Numbered from the stretch's first letter, positions 35,722-45,963 are shown. The stretch: 64,000 bases of DNA from an uncultured Clostridium sp. (GCA_900544905.1 UQXF01000002.1:1-64000), one strand, 5' to 3'. A program made the numbers and translations. Notes: generated by a model from the letters alone, not told the origin.

Positions 35722-35760
35722 TGCGGCGGTTATAAAATGAGTAAATATAGACTGATATAT

Positions 35761-35801
35761 AAGTACAGAACAAATATTCGATTTTGTTCTGTACTTTTTT
35801 T
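35761..35801 (+). terminator. Terminator after the ABC exporter
   Basis: A perfect 14-bp stem, AAGTACAGAACAAA / TTTGTTCTGTACTT, with an 8-nt loop and a tract of seven T. Its right arm overlaps the -35 region of the uvrA promoter. Confidence 0.92.
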
Positions 35802-35842
35802 GAACAGTCTGCTATACTTTTACCTGTGCGAACTGAGGTTCG
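35790..35842 (+). promoter_or_regulatory. uvrA: uvrA promoter and LexA box
   Basis: CGAACTGAGGTTCG at 35829-35842 is a perfect palindromic CGAACN4GTTCG LexA box. TATACT at 35813-35818 is preceded by TGC (extended -10), and a weak -35 TGTACT lies 17 nt upstream (35790-35795). LexA would cover the transcription start. The leader then runs about 200 nt to the uvrA start, and 35843-36048 shows no further element. Confidence 0.85.
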
Positions 35843-36048
35843 GTTGTGAGTGATAAAGAAAAAACGTCAAGAATCTATTTGAAAAATGTCCCAGACCTAA
35901 AAATAATAAATTCTTGCAAATAATTTAATAATAATCGATAATATGAAAAGAAGTTACTGGTGAAATGTATTATATCGCACAACGGTCAGCAGCGAAAACA
36001 GAGTTTCGCAAACGCCTAATTCAGACAGTAACAGAAAGGAACAAACCA

Positions 36049-38871
36049 ATGAAGCAATACATTACAATCAAGGGTGCAAAGGAGCACAATTTAAAGAACA
36101 TTGATATTAAGATTCCAAGAGATGAATTGGTGGTTCTCACCGGTCTTTCCGGTTCCGGTAAATCATCTCTTGCATTTGATACAATATATGCAGAGGGACA
36201 GCGCCGTTATATGGAATCCCTGTCCTCTTATGCAAGACAATTTTTAGGACAGGCAGAGAAACCGGATGTGGAGAAAATCGAGGGTTTATCCCCAGCGATA
36301 TCCATTGACCAGAAATCTACGAACCGCAATCCACGTTCCACGGTGGGAACGGTGACGGAAATCTATGATTATTTCCGCCTTTTGTATGCAAGAATCGGAA
36401 TCCCTCATTGCCCAAAATGCGGGAAAGAGATTAAAAGGCAAACAGTAGACCAGATGGTGGATGCGGTTATGGAGCTGCCGGAGGGCACAAAAATTCAGCT
36501 TTTGGCACCGGTTATCAGGGGAAGAAAGGGAAGACATGAAAAAGTTCTCGCCCAGGCGAAGAGAAGCGGATATGTACGTGTTATTGTGGACGGCTCCCTG
36601 TATGATTTGTCGGAGGAGATTACCCTGGACAAGAATAAAAAGCATGATATTTCCATTGTAGTAGACCGCCTTGTGGTGAAGAAGGGTATTGAGAGACGTT
36701 TAAATGATTCCATTGAAGCGGTTATGAAGCTGGCGGAAGGTATCATGGTGGTGGATGTGATTGGCGGGAAACCAATTAATATGAGCTCCAGCTTTTCCTG
36801 TCCGGACTGTGGAATCAGTATTGATGAGATTGAGCCGAGAAGCTTTTCCTTCAATAACCCATTTGGAGCTTGTCCTACCTGTTTCGGACTTGGCTATAAG
36901 ATGGAATTTGATGTGGATTTAATGATACCGGACCAGAACCTTTCCATAGCAGATGGTGCGATTACTGTGCTGGGCTGGCAGTCCTGTACAGATAAGAAAT
37001 CCTATACAAGAGCCATACTGGATGCTCTGGCAGAGGAGTATAATTTTGATTTAAATACACCATTTAACCAGATGACAGAGGAAGCAAGAAACATTATTCT
37101 TCATGGTACAAATGGACATGAGGTTAAGGTTCATTATAAGGGACAGCGCGGTGAAGGAATATATGATGTGGCATTTGAAGGACTGATTCGCAATGTACAG
37201 AGACGCTATCGTGAGGTGGGTTCTGAGTCTATGAAGGAAGAGTATGAGACCTTTATGACTATAACGCCCTGTGATGTCTGTGAGGGACAGCGGCTGAAAA
37301 AAGAATCCCTTGCTGTTACGGTTGCAGGCAAGAATATATATGAGATTACCACCATGTCTATAGATAAGCTGGTGGAATTTCTGGACAATATGGAGCTTAC
37401 GGAGCGCCAGCAGTTTATTGGCGGGGGAATTTTGAAAGAAATTAAGGCGAGACTGAATTTCTTAATGGATGTAGGTTTGAATTATCTTGCACTTTACAGA
37501 CCTACTGGTACGTTATCCGGAGGCGAGGCACAGAGAATCCGGCTTGCGACCCAGATTGGTTCCGGACTTGTGGGGGTTGCCTATATTTTGGACGAGCCGA
37601 GTATCGGTCTTCACCAGCGGGACAACGATAAATTGATTGCAACACTGAAGCATCTCCGGGACCTTGGCAACACCCTGATTGTGGTAGAGCATGATGAGGA
37701 TACCATGCTGGCGGCAGACCATATTGTGGATATCGGACCCGGTGCGGGAGAAAATGGTGGAGAGGTGATTGCCCAGGGAACGGCAGCACAGATTATGAAG
37801 AATAAAAAGTCCATTACCGGTGCGTATCTGTCCGGGCGCATTAAGATTCCGGTGCCGGAAAAGCGGAAAGAGCCAACGGGCTGGATTACCGTGAAGGGCG
37901 CAAGACAGAATAATCTGAAAAATATTGACGTGGCATTTCCGCTGGGGGTTATGACCTGTGTCACCGGGGTGTCCGGTTCCGGGAAAAGCTCCTTGGTAAA
38001 TGAGATATTATATAAGCATCTGGCAAAGGAGTTAAACCGTGCCAGGATGAAATCGGGAGCCCATGATGCAATTGAAGGATTGGAACAGCTTGACAAGGTT
38101 ATTAATATCGACCAGTCTCCGATTGGAAGAACACCACGGTCAAATCCGGCAACCTATACCGGAGTTTTCGATATGATTCGGGATTTGTTTGCAGGAACAA
38201 AGGAAGCAAAGGCTAAGGGCTATAAGAAGGGAAGATTTTCCTTCAATATTTCCGGCGGACGCTGTGAGGCATGTAAGGGTGACGGTATTATCAAGATAGA
38301 GATGCATTTCCTCCCGGATGTGTATGTACCATGTGAGGTATGCGGTGGCAAGCGGTACAACAGGGAGACCTTAGAGGTTACCTATAAGGGTAAGAATATC
38401 TATGATGTGCTGGATATGACAGTAGATGAGGCGTGTAATTTCTTTCAGAATGTTCCGTCTATTTTAAGGAAGATTGAGACGTTAAAGGAAGTAGGTCTTG
38501 GCTATATCCGGTTGGGACAGCCCTCTACAACCTTGAGTGGCGGCGAGGCACAGCGCGTGAAATTAGCCACAGAGCTTTCCAGAAGAAGTACCGGAAGAAC
38601 CATTTATATATTAGATGAGCCTACTACGGGCCTGCATTTTGCGGATGTGCACAAGCTGGTGGAGATACTTCAGCGTCTGTCAGAGGGCGGCAATACCGTG
38701 GTTGTGATTGAACATAATCTGGAAGTCATCAAAACCGCAGATTATATTATTGATATCGGACCAGAGGGCGGCGACAAGGGAGGAACAATTGTTGTTGCAG
38801 GAACACCGGAGGAAGTAGTACAATGTAAAGAAAGTTATACGGGACAATATCTGAAAAAGCTGTTACAATAA
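36049..38871 (+). CDS. uvrA: Excinuclease ABC subunit A
   Basis: The damage-sensing ATPase of nucleotide excision repair, 940 aa, the family length. Two ABC modules are visible: first Walker [13 protein letters not shown] (about 31-42) with signature [18 protein letters not shown], second Walker [14 protein letters not shown] (about 640) with signature [18 protein letters not shown]. Zinc modules show as CPKCGK, CPDCG..CPTCFG and [20 protein letters not shown] 36049 ([17 protein letters not shown]) is chosen because GAAAGGA lies 8 nt upstream. The open frame before it has no ribosome site. SOS control follows from the LexA box. It is unusual in being separated from uvrB by about 7.8 kb. Confidence 0.98.
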   Translation: MKQYITIKGAKEHNLKNIDIKIPRDELVVLTGLSGSGKSSLAFDTIYAEGQRRYMESLSSYARQFLGQAEKPDVEKIEGLSPAISIDQKSTNRNPRSTVGTVTEIYDYFRLLYARIGIPHCPKCGKEIKRQTVDQMVDAVMELPEGTKIQLLAPVIRGRKGRHEKVLAQAKRSGYVRVIVDGSLYDLSEEITLDKNKKHDISIVVDRLVVKKGIERRLNDSIEAVMKLAEGIMVVDVIGGKPINMSSSFSCPDCGISIDEIEPRSFSFNNPFGACPTCFGLGYKMEFDVDLMIPDQNLSIADGAITVLGWQSCTDKKSYTRAILDALAEEYNFDLNTPFNQMTEEARNIILHGTNGHEVKVHYKGQRGEGIYDVAFEGLIRNVQRRYREVGSESMKEEYETFMTITPCDVCEGQRLKKESLAVTVAGKNIYEITTMSIDKLVEFLDNMELTERQQFIGGGILKEIKARLNFLMDVGLNYLALYRPTGTLSGGEAQRIRLATQIGSGLVGVAYILDEPSIGLHQRDNDKLIATLKHLRDLGNTLIVVEHDEDTMLAADHIVDIGPGAGENGGEVIAQGTAAQIMKNKKSITGAYLSGRIKIPVPEKRKEPTGWITVKGARQNNLKNIDVAFPLGVMTCVTGVSGSGKSSLVNEILYKHLAKELNRARMKSGAHDAIEGLEQLDKVINIDQSPIGRTPRSNPATYTGVFDMIRDLFAGTKEAKAKGYKKGRFSFNISGGRCEACKGDGIIKIEMHFLPDVYVPCEVCGGKRYNRETLEVTYKGKNIYDVLDMTVDEACNFFQNVPSILRKIETLKEVGLGYIRLGQPSTTLSGGEAQRVKLATELSRRSTGRTIYILDEPTTGLHFADVHKLVEILQRLSEGGNTVVVIEHNLEVIKTADYIIDIGPEGGDKGGTIVVAGTPEEVVQCKESYTGQYLKKLLQ

Positions 38872-38977
38872 TAATGGCTGTTATTCACAGGAATTTAACA
38901 GGAACCGTGTATATAATGATGATTATATATTGCAGCAGTTGATTACAATACGCAGGATAATAGGATGGAGGGTACGG

Positions 38978-40483
38978 ATGATTTCAAAGAAGAAGCACAG
39001 AAGCCTGGTGTGGAAACGGATACGGGTATTTATTGGTCTTGCCGGTTTTCTTTTTATGGCAGCGCCGTGTAGCAGTCAGGCGGCAGGAATTGATTTTAAT
39101 ACCAGAATCACGGAATTAAAGACGGAATTTCCTGACGGAAAGTATTGGAACCATGTGGGAAGCACAAAGGATAATTCGGATGGTTATACAAGCAAGCCCT
39201 GCACGCTTCATAAGACTTCGGGGGTGAGCCATGTTTATGGAACAGGCGGCTGTACCTGCAATCATTTTGCCGGAGGCGGGCATTTACTGGCAACCCAGTG
39301 CATGGGGTTTGCCAACAAATTAGGCTATGATGTATTTGGCGATACTACATGGATTACATATAATAGTCCAAGCAAGACCCAGATAGCAAATATCCAGGTT
39401 GGGGATATTGTGAGAATCAACGGCAGTCATTCTGTGTTTGTCATAGCAAGAAGCGGAAATAATATTATGGCAGCCGAGGCGAATTATCCGAATGGATGCC
39501 AGATTAAATGGGGACGGATTATTAATCTGACAACCGTCACGGTAAGCTATTATGAACATGCCGGGAATTATGATTCTGTGCTTGCTTCCGGAACAGTGGT
39601 GCCGAATCCTTCCGGTAATACCACAGAGCAGGCAGCCACAGAGGATAAAACAGAGGAAGCCACAACAGCTGCAACGGAGGCAAAGGCTCCATTTACCGGC
39701 TGGAAAAAGGCGGCAGATGGAATCCATTACCAGTACATAAAGGCGGACAAGGTTCAGAAAAAGAAGTGGATTACGGTTAAAAAGAAAAAATACTATCTGG
39801 ATAAAAAGGGTTACCGGGTCACAGGTCTTTATAAAATCGGAAAGAAGAGCTATTATTTTAACACAAAGGGAGTACTGCAGAAGAAAAAGTGGGTAACCTT
39901 TGAGGGGGAATCCTACTATGTGGGCGGCAGTGGTTATGCTCTGAAGAAACAATGGCTGTATAAGGGTAATACACTTGTTTATGTGACCGATGACGGAAGC
40001 GTGGCAAAGAGTGAAATGGTAAAAATCAGCGGTAAAACCTATTATTTTAACGCAAAGGGAAAACGCTCAAAGGGCTTTAAGAAATATAAAGGGAACTATT
40101 ACTATTGTAACAGCAAGGGCGTAGTTCAGAAGAAAAAATGGATTACCAAGGGTGGCAAAAAATATTACCTTAAGAAATCAGGCGTCCGGGCGCAGAGCAC
40201 ACTGATGAAAATCGGGAAATACAAGTATTATTTTAATGAAAAGGGATGTCTGGTTAAGAATAAGCGCTTTACTTATAAAGGCAAGATTTATAAGGCAGAT
40301 AAAAAGGGACGTTGTAAATTCGTGAAAAATGATGTAACCACAGAGATGGTAACAAAGGAGAATAACAAAAAAGAAACGACAACGGAAGCTGTGACAGAAG
40401 AGGCAGTGACACAGGAAGCAACAACGGAGCAGGCAGCTACGGAGAATTTAGAAGAAGCAACAGGGCAGCGTGTCGAGTCTTAA
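38978..40483 (+). CDS. Secreted CHAP-type amidase with cell-wall-binding repeats
   Basis: A 501-aa secreted wall protein. The signal peptide (IRVFIGLAGFLFMAAPCSSQA) precedes a CHAP/NlpC-like domain (about 35-210) with Cys in ATQCMGFANKLGYDVFG and His in VRINGSHSVFVIARSG, the expected catalytic pair of a peptidoglycan amidase or endopeptidase. From about 235 to 450 run roughly ten choline/glucan-binding-type repeats of about 20 residues built on KKWITxKKKKYYLDKKG and KxYYFNxKG. The tail is Thr/Glu-rich (TTEAVTEEAVTQEATTEQ). ATG 38978 has GGAGGG 5 nt upstream. No sortase signal is seen; the repeats presumably hold it to the wall. Confidence 0.88.
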   Translation: MISKKKHRSLVWKRIRVFIGLAGFLFMAAPCSSQAAGIDFNTRITELKTEFPDGKYWNHVGSTKDNSDGYTSKPCTLHKTSGVSHVYGTGGCTCNHFAGGGHLLATQCMGFANKLGYDVFGDTTWITYNSPSKTQIANIQVGDIVRINGSHSVFVIARSGNNIMAAEANYPNGCQIKWGRIINLTTVTVSYYEHAGNYDSVLASGTVVPNPSGNTTEQAATEDKTEEATTAATEAKAPFTGWKKAADGIHYQYIKADKVQKKKWITVKKKKYYLDKKGYRVTGLYKIGKKSYYFNTKGVLQKKKWVTFEGESYYVGGSGYALKKQWLYKGNTLVYVTDDGSVAKSEMVKISGKTYYFNAKGKRSKGFKKYKGNYYYCNSKGVVQKKKWITKGGKKYYLKKSGVRAQSTLMKIGKYKYYFNEKGCLVKNKRFTYKGKIYKADKKGRCKFVKNDVTTEMVTKENNKKETTTEAVTEEAVTQEATTEQAATENLEEATGQRVES

Positions 40484-40613
40484 GAGAATTCATCAGAATT
40501 TTGAAGATGATACCTACTATTATATTTGGAATTTTTTCCCTATAATGAACGTATATGCATGAGTGGTTCTTAAAAGCACTCATACAGCGGATTCAATACA
40601 GGGAGGACAGAAT

Positions 40614-41309
40614 ATGAAAGAAGATTATTATCTGATTAAAGAGGCTTCAGCCATGGTAGGCGTAGAATCTCATGTACTTCGTTACTGGGAAGAAGAACTG
40701 AAGATGGATATCCATCGAAATGAGATGGGACATAGATACTATACGAAGAAGGATATTGAAGTACTTTCCAAGGTTCGGGATTTAAAGGAAAAAGGACTCC
40801 AGCTGAAAGCAATCCGTAATTATTTAGAGATGCGCAGAGAGCAGATTGCAAAGGGACAAAAGGTAAAAACAACCGATGCGGTTCAGGCGGTAGCCGGAGA
40901 AGAGGACAACCCTTCCAGAGATACAGAGCTTGTATCGGTGAAGCAGAAAATTCTTTCCAATGAAGAGAAAATGGAGCAGTTTCAACAGCTGATGAATCGT
41001 ATTCTTTCCAATGCAATTCAGGAAAATAATGAACTGATTGGAAAAAGTGCTGGAGAGCATGCTGCAAATGCGGTGGTTACACAGATTACCGGTATGACGA
41101 AGGAGCAGGAGGCAAGAGCAGAGGAGAGATACCAGAAGTTAGACCAGACCCTGCGGGAGATTCAGCGCGCCAGACAGGAAGCGGCGGCAGCCAATATGAG
41201 ACCGGTAGACAGGCGCAGACAGAAACGTCTGAAACGTAAGAATAATCAGGCGGTACAAAATAATACAGAAATTTCTGCTGAGACAGAGGAGCAGAATAGT
41301 GGAGAATAG
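40614..41309 (+). CDS. MerR-family transcriptional regulator
   Basis: A 231-aa protein with a MerR-type winged helix at the N-terminus: YYLIKEASAMVGVESHVLRYWEEEL (residues about 4-28), then GHRYYTKKDIEVLSKVRDLKEKGL. The remaining part is a long helical, probably coiled-coil region (about 100-200) and a basic tail (RRRQKRLKRKNN). It lacks the Cys residues of metal-sensing MerR proteins. Chromosome-binding RacA-like proteins share this plan (MerR domain, coiled coil, basic end), so a sporulation or chromosome role is possible, but unproven. ATG 40614 follows GGGAGG. Confidence 0.85.
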   Translation: MKEDYYLIKEASAMVGVESHVLRYWEEELKMDIHRNEMGHRYYTKKDIEVLSKVRDLKEKGLQLKAIRNYLEMRREQIAKGQKVKTTDAVQAVAGEEDNPSRDTELVSVKQKILSNEEKMEQFQQLMNRILSNAIQENNELIGKSAGEHAANAVVTQITGMTKEQEARAEERYQKLDQTLREIQRARQEAAAANMRPVDRRRQKRLKRKNNQAVQNNTEISAETEEQNSGE

Positions 41310-41339
41310 TACATATTTTTGTAATGTGACAGATTATGG

Positions 41340-41369
41340 TTGCATTTTATAAGAGATTGTATGTATAAT
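41340..41369 (+). promoter_or_regulatory. Promoter of the carbamoyltransferase-like gene
   Basis: TTGCAT (41340-41345), 18-nt spacer, TATAAT (41364-41369), 59 nt before the start codon. Confidence 0.65.
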
Positions 41370-41428
41370 AAAAGTCTATTGTGATTTATACGGGCTAGAA
41401 TCAAAACGAAGAAAGAGGGATACGCAGG

Positions 41429-42361
41429 ATGAAAAATATGATTAATTTTAGCAACTTCAGTAAAGAAGAATTGAATGCAATTCTAGATTTGGCTTATGAC
41501 ATGAAAAAGTCTCCGGAGAAGTATTCAGAGGCGCTGAAAGGTAAGAAATTATACACATTATTTGAAAAGACTTCCACAAGAACTTTTCTCTCCTTTACAA
41601 CAGGTATTACGGAACTGGGTGGAACCTATTATAACCAGCTCTGGAAGGATTCCAACTTTGTATTGGGGGAAACGGTATCGGAGATTAAGTATGTGTGCCG
41701 CAATGTGGATATTATTATGGCACGGCTGATTAAGAATGAAACAGTGGAATTATTCAATAAAAATGCAACGGTTCCTTTTATTAATGGGTGTGATTCCACC
41801 TACCATCCATGTCAGATTTTGGCAGATGCCCTGACCCTTAAGGAACATTTTGGAAGCCTGAATGTAAAAATGCTGTATATTGGTGCAAAGAATAATGTCT
41901 TTAATTCTCTGGTGGAATTTTTCTCAAAGATGGGAGAGGGTACCATTTATGGTCTGACACCTCTTGTAAATGACACGGCGGTGAGTGATTCCTTCTATGA
42001 GGATGCCAAGGCAACCGGGCACTATGTGGAATTAGATTCGTCTATGTCTATGGATGAAGCGAAAAAATATGCGGCAGAGATGGACGTGCTGTATACGGAT
42101 ACCTGGGTAGACATGGAATTCTTTAATAATCCGGCATACCAGCAGCAGAAGGAGGAGACCCTTGCCAAAATGATGCCATATCAGATTAATAAGGAGTTTC
42201 TTGCCGGGGGTAAGGCAAAGGTAATGCATGATATGCCGATGCATGTTGGCTTTGAAATCAGTCAGGATGTTGTGGATGACAATCTGGACTTTATTTTAGA
42301 CCAGGCAGAAAACCGCCGTCATGCGGAAAAAGCAGTTATGGTAACACTGCTTACCAAATAA
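41429..42361 (+). CDS. Ornithine/aspartate carbamoyltransferase-family protein, substrate uncertain
   Basis: A 310-aa protein with the carbamoyl-phosphate site of the family: EKTSTRTFLSF (about 47-57), IIMARL with the conserved Arg, and HPCQILAD with His and Gln. The second-substrate half is atypical. True ornithine transcarbamylases have STRTR, a WVSMG loop and HCLP; here these read STRTF, WVDME and HDMPMH. Aspartate transcarbamylase's HPLP is also absent. It therefore probably uses another amine or amino acid, or has lost activity. It has its own promoter and terminator and lies upstream of pyrBI without being part of it. Confidence 0.82.
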   Translation: MKNMINFSNFSKEELNAILDLAYDMKKSPEKYSEALKGKKLYTLFEKTSTRTFLSFTTGITELGGTYYNQLWKDSNFVLGETVSEIKYVCRNVDIIMARLIKNETVELFNKNATVPFINGCDSTYHPCQILADALTLKEHFGSLNVKMLYIGAKNNVFNSLVEFFSKMGEGTIYGLTPLVNDTAVSDSFYEDAKATGHYVELDSSMSMDEAKKYAAEMDVLYTDTWVDMEFFNNPAYQQQKEETLAKMMPYQINKEFLAGGKAKVMHDMPMHVGFEISQDVVDDNLDFILDQAENRRHAEKAVMVTLLTK

Positions 42362-42378
42362 CAGAATAACCGGATTAT

Positions 42379-42424
42379 AAATCCTGGGAGAACAATAACC
42401 GCTCATTGTTTCCCGGGATTTTTA
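42379..42424 (+). terminator. Terminator after the carbamoyltransferase-like gene
   Basis: AAATCCTGGG pairs with CCCGGGATTT (one G-U pair), extended inward by AACAAT/ATTGTT, with a T tract after the right arm. Confidence 0.85.
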
Positions 42425-42520
42425 TATTACGGATATCAAATTTCACATAAAATGAACCTGTCGGATTATCCCATGCGAATTTTGAAATAATGGTGGATTT
42501 TTGGTGGTAGGTATAGTATT

Positions 42521-43039
42521 ATGTACGAGATTGGAGTGAAAGCCTTGGAAATAGAAGTTGTATGGAATATCCTGTCCATTGTCCTGTTTCTGGGATTTGG
42601 AATGGCGGATTTTGTTGCATTTTCAACTATTGATAAGCAAAAGGAGATAACCGTTTACAGCCGGTACGGAAGAAATACCGGGCCACTGGAGATTTTGTAT
42701 GTGAATTTTGCTCTGCTGTCGGTGGCAGGAATGCTATATTGTCACAGCTACCGTTTCTTTCCGGCAGTGACAGCATTTATTCTGCTCATTTTTCTGAACA
42801 GCAGAATGCAGAGCGGAATTGCTCCCATTGGTGTATTTATTGGAACCACTTACCTGGAATGGGGAAAAATACATGCTTACCAGATTGTGAATGATGAAAT
42901 CAGCACTGTCCGGGTTCAGGCGTTTGCGGGAAAGAAATGCTATATCTTAAGGTGCAGAAAGGAATACCGCTCCCGGATAGAGGCATACTTTAATGAGCAT
43001 AACATTCCACTGCGGAGTGAAAAAGAAGAGGAGGAATAA
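42521..43039 (+). CDS. Small membrane protein of unknown function before pyrB
   Basis: A 172-aa protein with about three membrane segments (about 12-35, 62-80 and 85-103) and a cytoplasmic C-terminal domain of about 65 residues ([17 protein letters not shown] ... [18 protein letters not shown]). I recall similar folds in DUF5673-like proteins, but cannot confirm it. The start is uncertain: ATG 42521 has a poor GGTAGG site, while a TTG at 42545 follows GGAG at 8 nt. It ends 1 nt before pyrB and shares its ribosome-site region (GAGGAGG inside its last codons), so the two are probably one transcript. Confidence 0.7.
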   Translation: MYEIGVKALEIEVVWNILSIVLFLGFGMADFVAFSTIDKQKEITVYSRYGRNTGPLEILYVNFALLSVAGMLYCHSYRFFPAVTAFILLIFLNSRMQSGIAPIGVFIGTTYLEWGKIHAYQIVNDEISTVRVQAFAGKKCYILRCRKEYRSRIEAYFNEHNIPLRSEKEEEE

Positions 43040-43040
43040 C

Positions 43041-43964
43041 ATGAGACATTTAATTGACCCGATGGATTTGAGTGTGCAGGAGATTGATGAGCTGCTGGAT
43101 TTGGCAGACGATATTATTGCACATAAAGAAAAATATGCAAAGGTTTGTGAGGGCAAGAAGCTGGCAACCCTTTTTTTTGAACCAAGTACGAGAACCCGTT
43201 TGAGCTTTGAGGCAGCAATGATGGAGCTGGGTGGCAATGTACTTGGTTTTTCTTCGTCCTCGTCCTCCTCTGCTTCAAAGGGAGAGAGTGTGGCGGATAC
43301 CGTTAAGGTGGTATCCTGTTATGCAGACATTATTGCTATGCGGCATCCGAAGGAGGGAGCACCACTTCTTGCCTCCCTGAAATCAGATGCGCCAATCATA
43401 AATGCGGGGGATGGCGGACACAACCATCCAACCCAGACGCTGACGGATTTGCTGACTATCCGGAGAGAAAAGGGACGGCTTTCTGATGTGACAGTGGGCT
43501 TTTGCGGAGATTTGAAATTTGGCAGAACCGTGCATTCACTGATAAAAGCGCTTTCCCGTTATGACAATATACGATATATTATGATATCGCCGGAGGAGCT
43601 GGAAATACCGGAATATTTAAAGGAAGAGGTTTTTGAGGGGAAAGGCATTGCTTATGAGCAGGTGCGCACCATTGACGAGGTGATTGACCAGCTGGATATC
43701 TTATATATGACCAGAGTCCAGCAGGAGCGCTTCTTTAATGAGGCAGACTATATCCGATTGAAGGACACATATATCCTGGACATGCCGAAGCTGAAAAATG
43801 CAAAGGAGGATTTAAGCATCTTACATCCGTTGCCAAGGGTAAATGAAATTGCTGTAGAGGTAGATGATGATTCCCGCGCCTGTTATTTCAAACAGGCATT
43901 GAATGGAAAATATGTGAGAATGGCATTGATTATGAAGCTTCTTGGGATTGAGAGACCGGAATAA
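43041..43964 (+). CDS. pyrB: Aspartate carbamoyltransferase catalytic subunit
   Basis: It joins carbamoyl phosphate and aspartate, the first committed step of pyrimidine synthesis. The 307-aa product has [13 protein letters not shown] (about 46-58), the mobile loop [12 protein letters not shown] with the Ser and Lys that reach the neighbouring active site, [12 protein letters not shown] and [12 protein letters not shown] 43041 follows GAGGAGG. pyrI follows 15 nt downstream, so the enzyme should be the allosteric c6r6 type found in enterobacteria and some Clostridia rather than the unregulated trimer of Bacillus. Confidence 0.97.
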   Translation: MRHLIDPMDLSVQEIDELLDLADDIIAHKEKYAKVCEGKKLATLFFEPSTRTRLSFEAAMMELGGNVLGFSSSSSSSASKGESVADTVKVVSCYADIIAMRHPKEGAPLLASLKSDAPIINAGDGGHNHPTQTLTDLLTIRREKGRLSDVTVGFCGDLKFGRTVHSLIKALSRYDNIRYIMISPEELEIPEYLKEEVFEGKGIAYEQVRTIDEVIDQLDILYMTRVQQERFFNEADYIRLKDTYILDMPKLKNAKEDLSILHPLPRVNEIAVEVDDDSRACYFKQALNGKYVRMALIMKLLGIERPE

Positions 43965-43979
43965 AAGGAGGAAAAGGGT

Positions 43980-44417
43980 ATGAATATTGACAGTATTCAG
44001 AATGGAATTGTTTTGGACCATATTACCGCAGGAAAGGCTATGCTTGTGTATAAATATCTGGGACTGGATAAGCTGGACTGTTCTGTGGCAATTATTAAGA
44101 ATGCAGTCAGCCACAAGATGGGCAGAAAGGATATTTTAAAGATTGACCATCCGGATTATGATATTAATCTGGATATCCTGGGTTATGTGGACCCGGATAT
44201 TTCTGTCAGCATCATCAAGGATGGAGTCACTGTGGAAAAGAAGAAGGTTGAGCTGCCGGAAAAAATTGTAAATGTTGTAAAATGCAAGAATCCACGCTGT
44301 ATTACAACGACAGAGCAGGGAATTTCGCAGATTTTTAAGCTGACAGACAGGGAGAAGAGAACCTACCGCTGTATCTATTGTGAAGCCGAAAATCAGGGGG
44401 AGCAGATTAGCTGGTAG
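43980..44417 (+). CDS. pyrI: Aspartate carbamoyltransferase regulatory subunit
   Basis: A 145-aa regulatory chain that binds CTP/ATP in its N-terminal domain and attaches to PyrB through a C-terminal zinc domain. The four zinc Cys are visible in CKNPRC (about 102-107) and CIYC (about 130-133). The N-terminal nucleotide domain starts with IDSIQNGIVLDHITAGKAML, the usual family beginning. AAAGGAGG precedes the ATG. It forms a two-gene operon with pyrB. Confidence 0.96.
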   Translation: MNIDSIQNGIVLDHITAGKAMLVYKYLGLDKLDCSVAIIKNAVSHKMGRKDILKIDHPDYDINLDILGYVDPDISVSIIKDGVTVEKKKVELPEKIVNVVKCKNPRCITTTEQGISQIFKLTDREKRTYRCIYCEAENQGEQISW

Positions 44418-44473
44418 GCATCCGCAAATCCTTAAGAAAAAATTAAAAAATCCATTTTGGAAAAGAAAAACAG

Positions 44474-44501
44474 TTTACAAATTGTTTATTCATGCTATAA
44501 T
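44474..44501 (+). promoter_or_regulatory. murA: Promoter of murA
   Basis: TTTACA (44474-44479), 16-nt spacer, TATAAT (44496-44501), 52 nt before the start codon. Confidence 0.7.
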
Positions 44502-44553
44502 TAGCTTGATTACGTCTATGTGTATATAGACAAAAACCTATACGAGGTGCATT

Positions 44554-45855
44554 ATGGAGCAATATGTTATAAAGGGAGGCAATCCATTAGTTGGAGAAGT
44601 TTCCATTGCAGGGGCAAAGAATGCGGCATTAGGAATTTTAGCAGCGGCGATTATGACAGATGAAGATGTTATAATTGACAATGTTCCTAATGTAAGAGAT
44701 ACCAGAGTGTTATTGCAGGCAATTCAGGGAATTGGTGCAAGAGTAAAATATATAGATGAGCATACGGTTAAAATATGTGGAGGGACAATCAATCCCAAAG
44801 CAGATAACTGTGTAGATGATGAGTTTATCCGCAGAATCAGGGCATCCTATTATTTGCTGGGAGCGATGCTGGGGAAATATAAAAAATCCAGTGTGGCGTT
44901 GCCTGGTGGCTGTAATATTGGAAGCCGGCCGATTGATTTACATATCAAAGGCTTTAAGGCGCTGGGTGCAAAGGTAGATATTCACAACAGCATGATTCAT
45001 GTAGAGGCAGAGAAGCTGGTTGGAAATCACATATACATGGATGTTGTTTCCGTTGGTGCAACCATTAATGTTATGATGGCTGCGGTTTTGGCGGAGGGCA
45101 AAACAACAATTGAGAATGCGGCAAAGGAACCGCATATTGTAGACGTTGCCAATTTCTTAAACAGTATGGGCGCCAATATCAAGGGTGCCGGTACTGATGT
45201 AATCCGTATCCGGGGTGTTGAAAAACTAAAGGGTACAGAATATTCCATTATTCCGGACCAGATTGAGGCAGGTACATTTATGGTGGCTGCTGCTGCGTCA
45301 AAGGGAGATATCACAATCCGCAATGTGATTCCAAAACATTTAGAGGCAATTTCCTCCAAGCTCAAGGAGATTGGGGCAGTGGTTATGGAATATGATGATG
45401 CGGTTCGTGTTGTCAGCAATCACAGACTGCGTTCTACCAATATTAAGACACTTCCATATCCGGGCTTTCCAACTGATATGCAGCCGCAGATGGCAGTGGT
45501 ACTTGCGCTGTCTGAGGGAACCTCCATTATCACAGAGAGTATTTTTGAAAACCGTTTCAAATATGTAGATGAGCTGTTCCGCATGGGCGGGCAGATTAAG
45601 GTGGAAGGCAACACGGCGATTATAGACGGTGTGGAGGGCTTTGTAGGAGCAAGCATCGTGGCACCGGATTTGCGTGCAGGCGCAGCCCTTGTCATTGCCG
45701 GACTGGTGGCAGATGGATTCACCGTGATTGAGGATATTAAGTATATTCAGCGCGGTTATGAGGATTTTGATGAGAAGCTCCGGGCGCTTGGCGGACAGAT
45801 TGCCATTGTTGAAACCGATAAGGAGATTCAGAAATTCAAGCTGAAGGTTGGATGA
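44554..45855 (+). CDS. murA: UDP-N-acetylglucosamine 1-carboxyvinyltransferase
   Basis: First committed step of peptidoglycan precursor synthesis: transfer of enolpyruvate from PEP to UDP-GlcNAc. The 433-aa product keeps the KNAAL motif (SIAGAKNAALGI, about 17-28) and the active-site loop LPGGCNIGSRPIDLH, where the Cys (near 117) is the residue attacked by fosfomycin. FPTDMQPQ and ENRF are also present. ATG 44554 follows GAGGTG. It is monocistronic, with a promoter upstream and a terminator after the stop. Many Firmicutes have a second MurA, so this may be one of two. Confidence 0.96.
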   Translation: MEQYVIKGGNPLVGEVSIAGAKNAALGILAAAIMTDEDVIIDNVPNVRDTRVLLQAIQGIGARVKYIDEHTVKICGGTINPKADNCVDDEFIRRIRASYYLLGAMLGKYKKSSVALPGGCNIGSRPIDLHIKGFKALGAKVDIHNSMIHVEAEKLVGNHIYMDVVSVGATINVMMAAVLAEGKTTIENAAKEPHIVDVANFLNSMGANIKGAGTDVIRIRGVEKLKGTEYSIIPDQIEAGTFMVAAAASKGDITIRNVIPKHLEAISSKLKEIGAVVMEYDDAVRVVSNHRLRSTNIKTLPYPGFPTDMQPQMAVVLALSEGTSIITESIFENRFKYVDELFRMGGQIKVEGNTAIIDGVEGFVGASIVAPDLRAGAALVIAGLVADGFTVIEDIKYIQRGYEDFDEKLRALGGQIAIVETDKEIQKFKLKVG

Positions 45856-45894
45856 AGGTAAGCTATTACAAGTTAGAATTGGGAAGTTATTTAT

Positions 45895-45935
45895 GCTATT
45901 ATCGATGTATAAAGTCATCGGTAATAGCTTTTTTT
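45895..45935 (+). terminator. Terminator after murA
   Basis: GCTATTATCGATG pairs with CATCGGTAATAGC (one G-U pair) and runs into seven T. An upstream AAGCTATTAC (45861-45870) could compete for the right arm, giving an alternative fold. Confidence 0.85.
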
Positions 45936-45963
45936 AATGGGGGTTGATGAGAGGAGATGTGGA

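Noticed and set aside
35761..35801. GAACAAA...TTTGTTC read as a LexA box
   Set aside because: The arms are 8 nt apart and followed by a T tract, so it is a terminator stem. The true LexA box with a 4-nt centre is at 35829-35842.
35965..36048. Upstream start for uvrA
   Set aside because: The extra 28 residues have no ribosome site and are not part of UvrA; ATG 36049 gives the conserved beginning.
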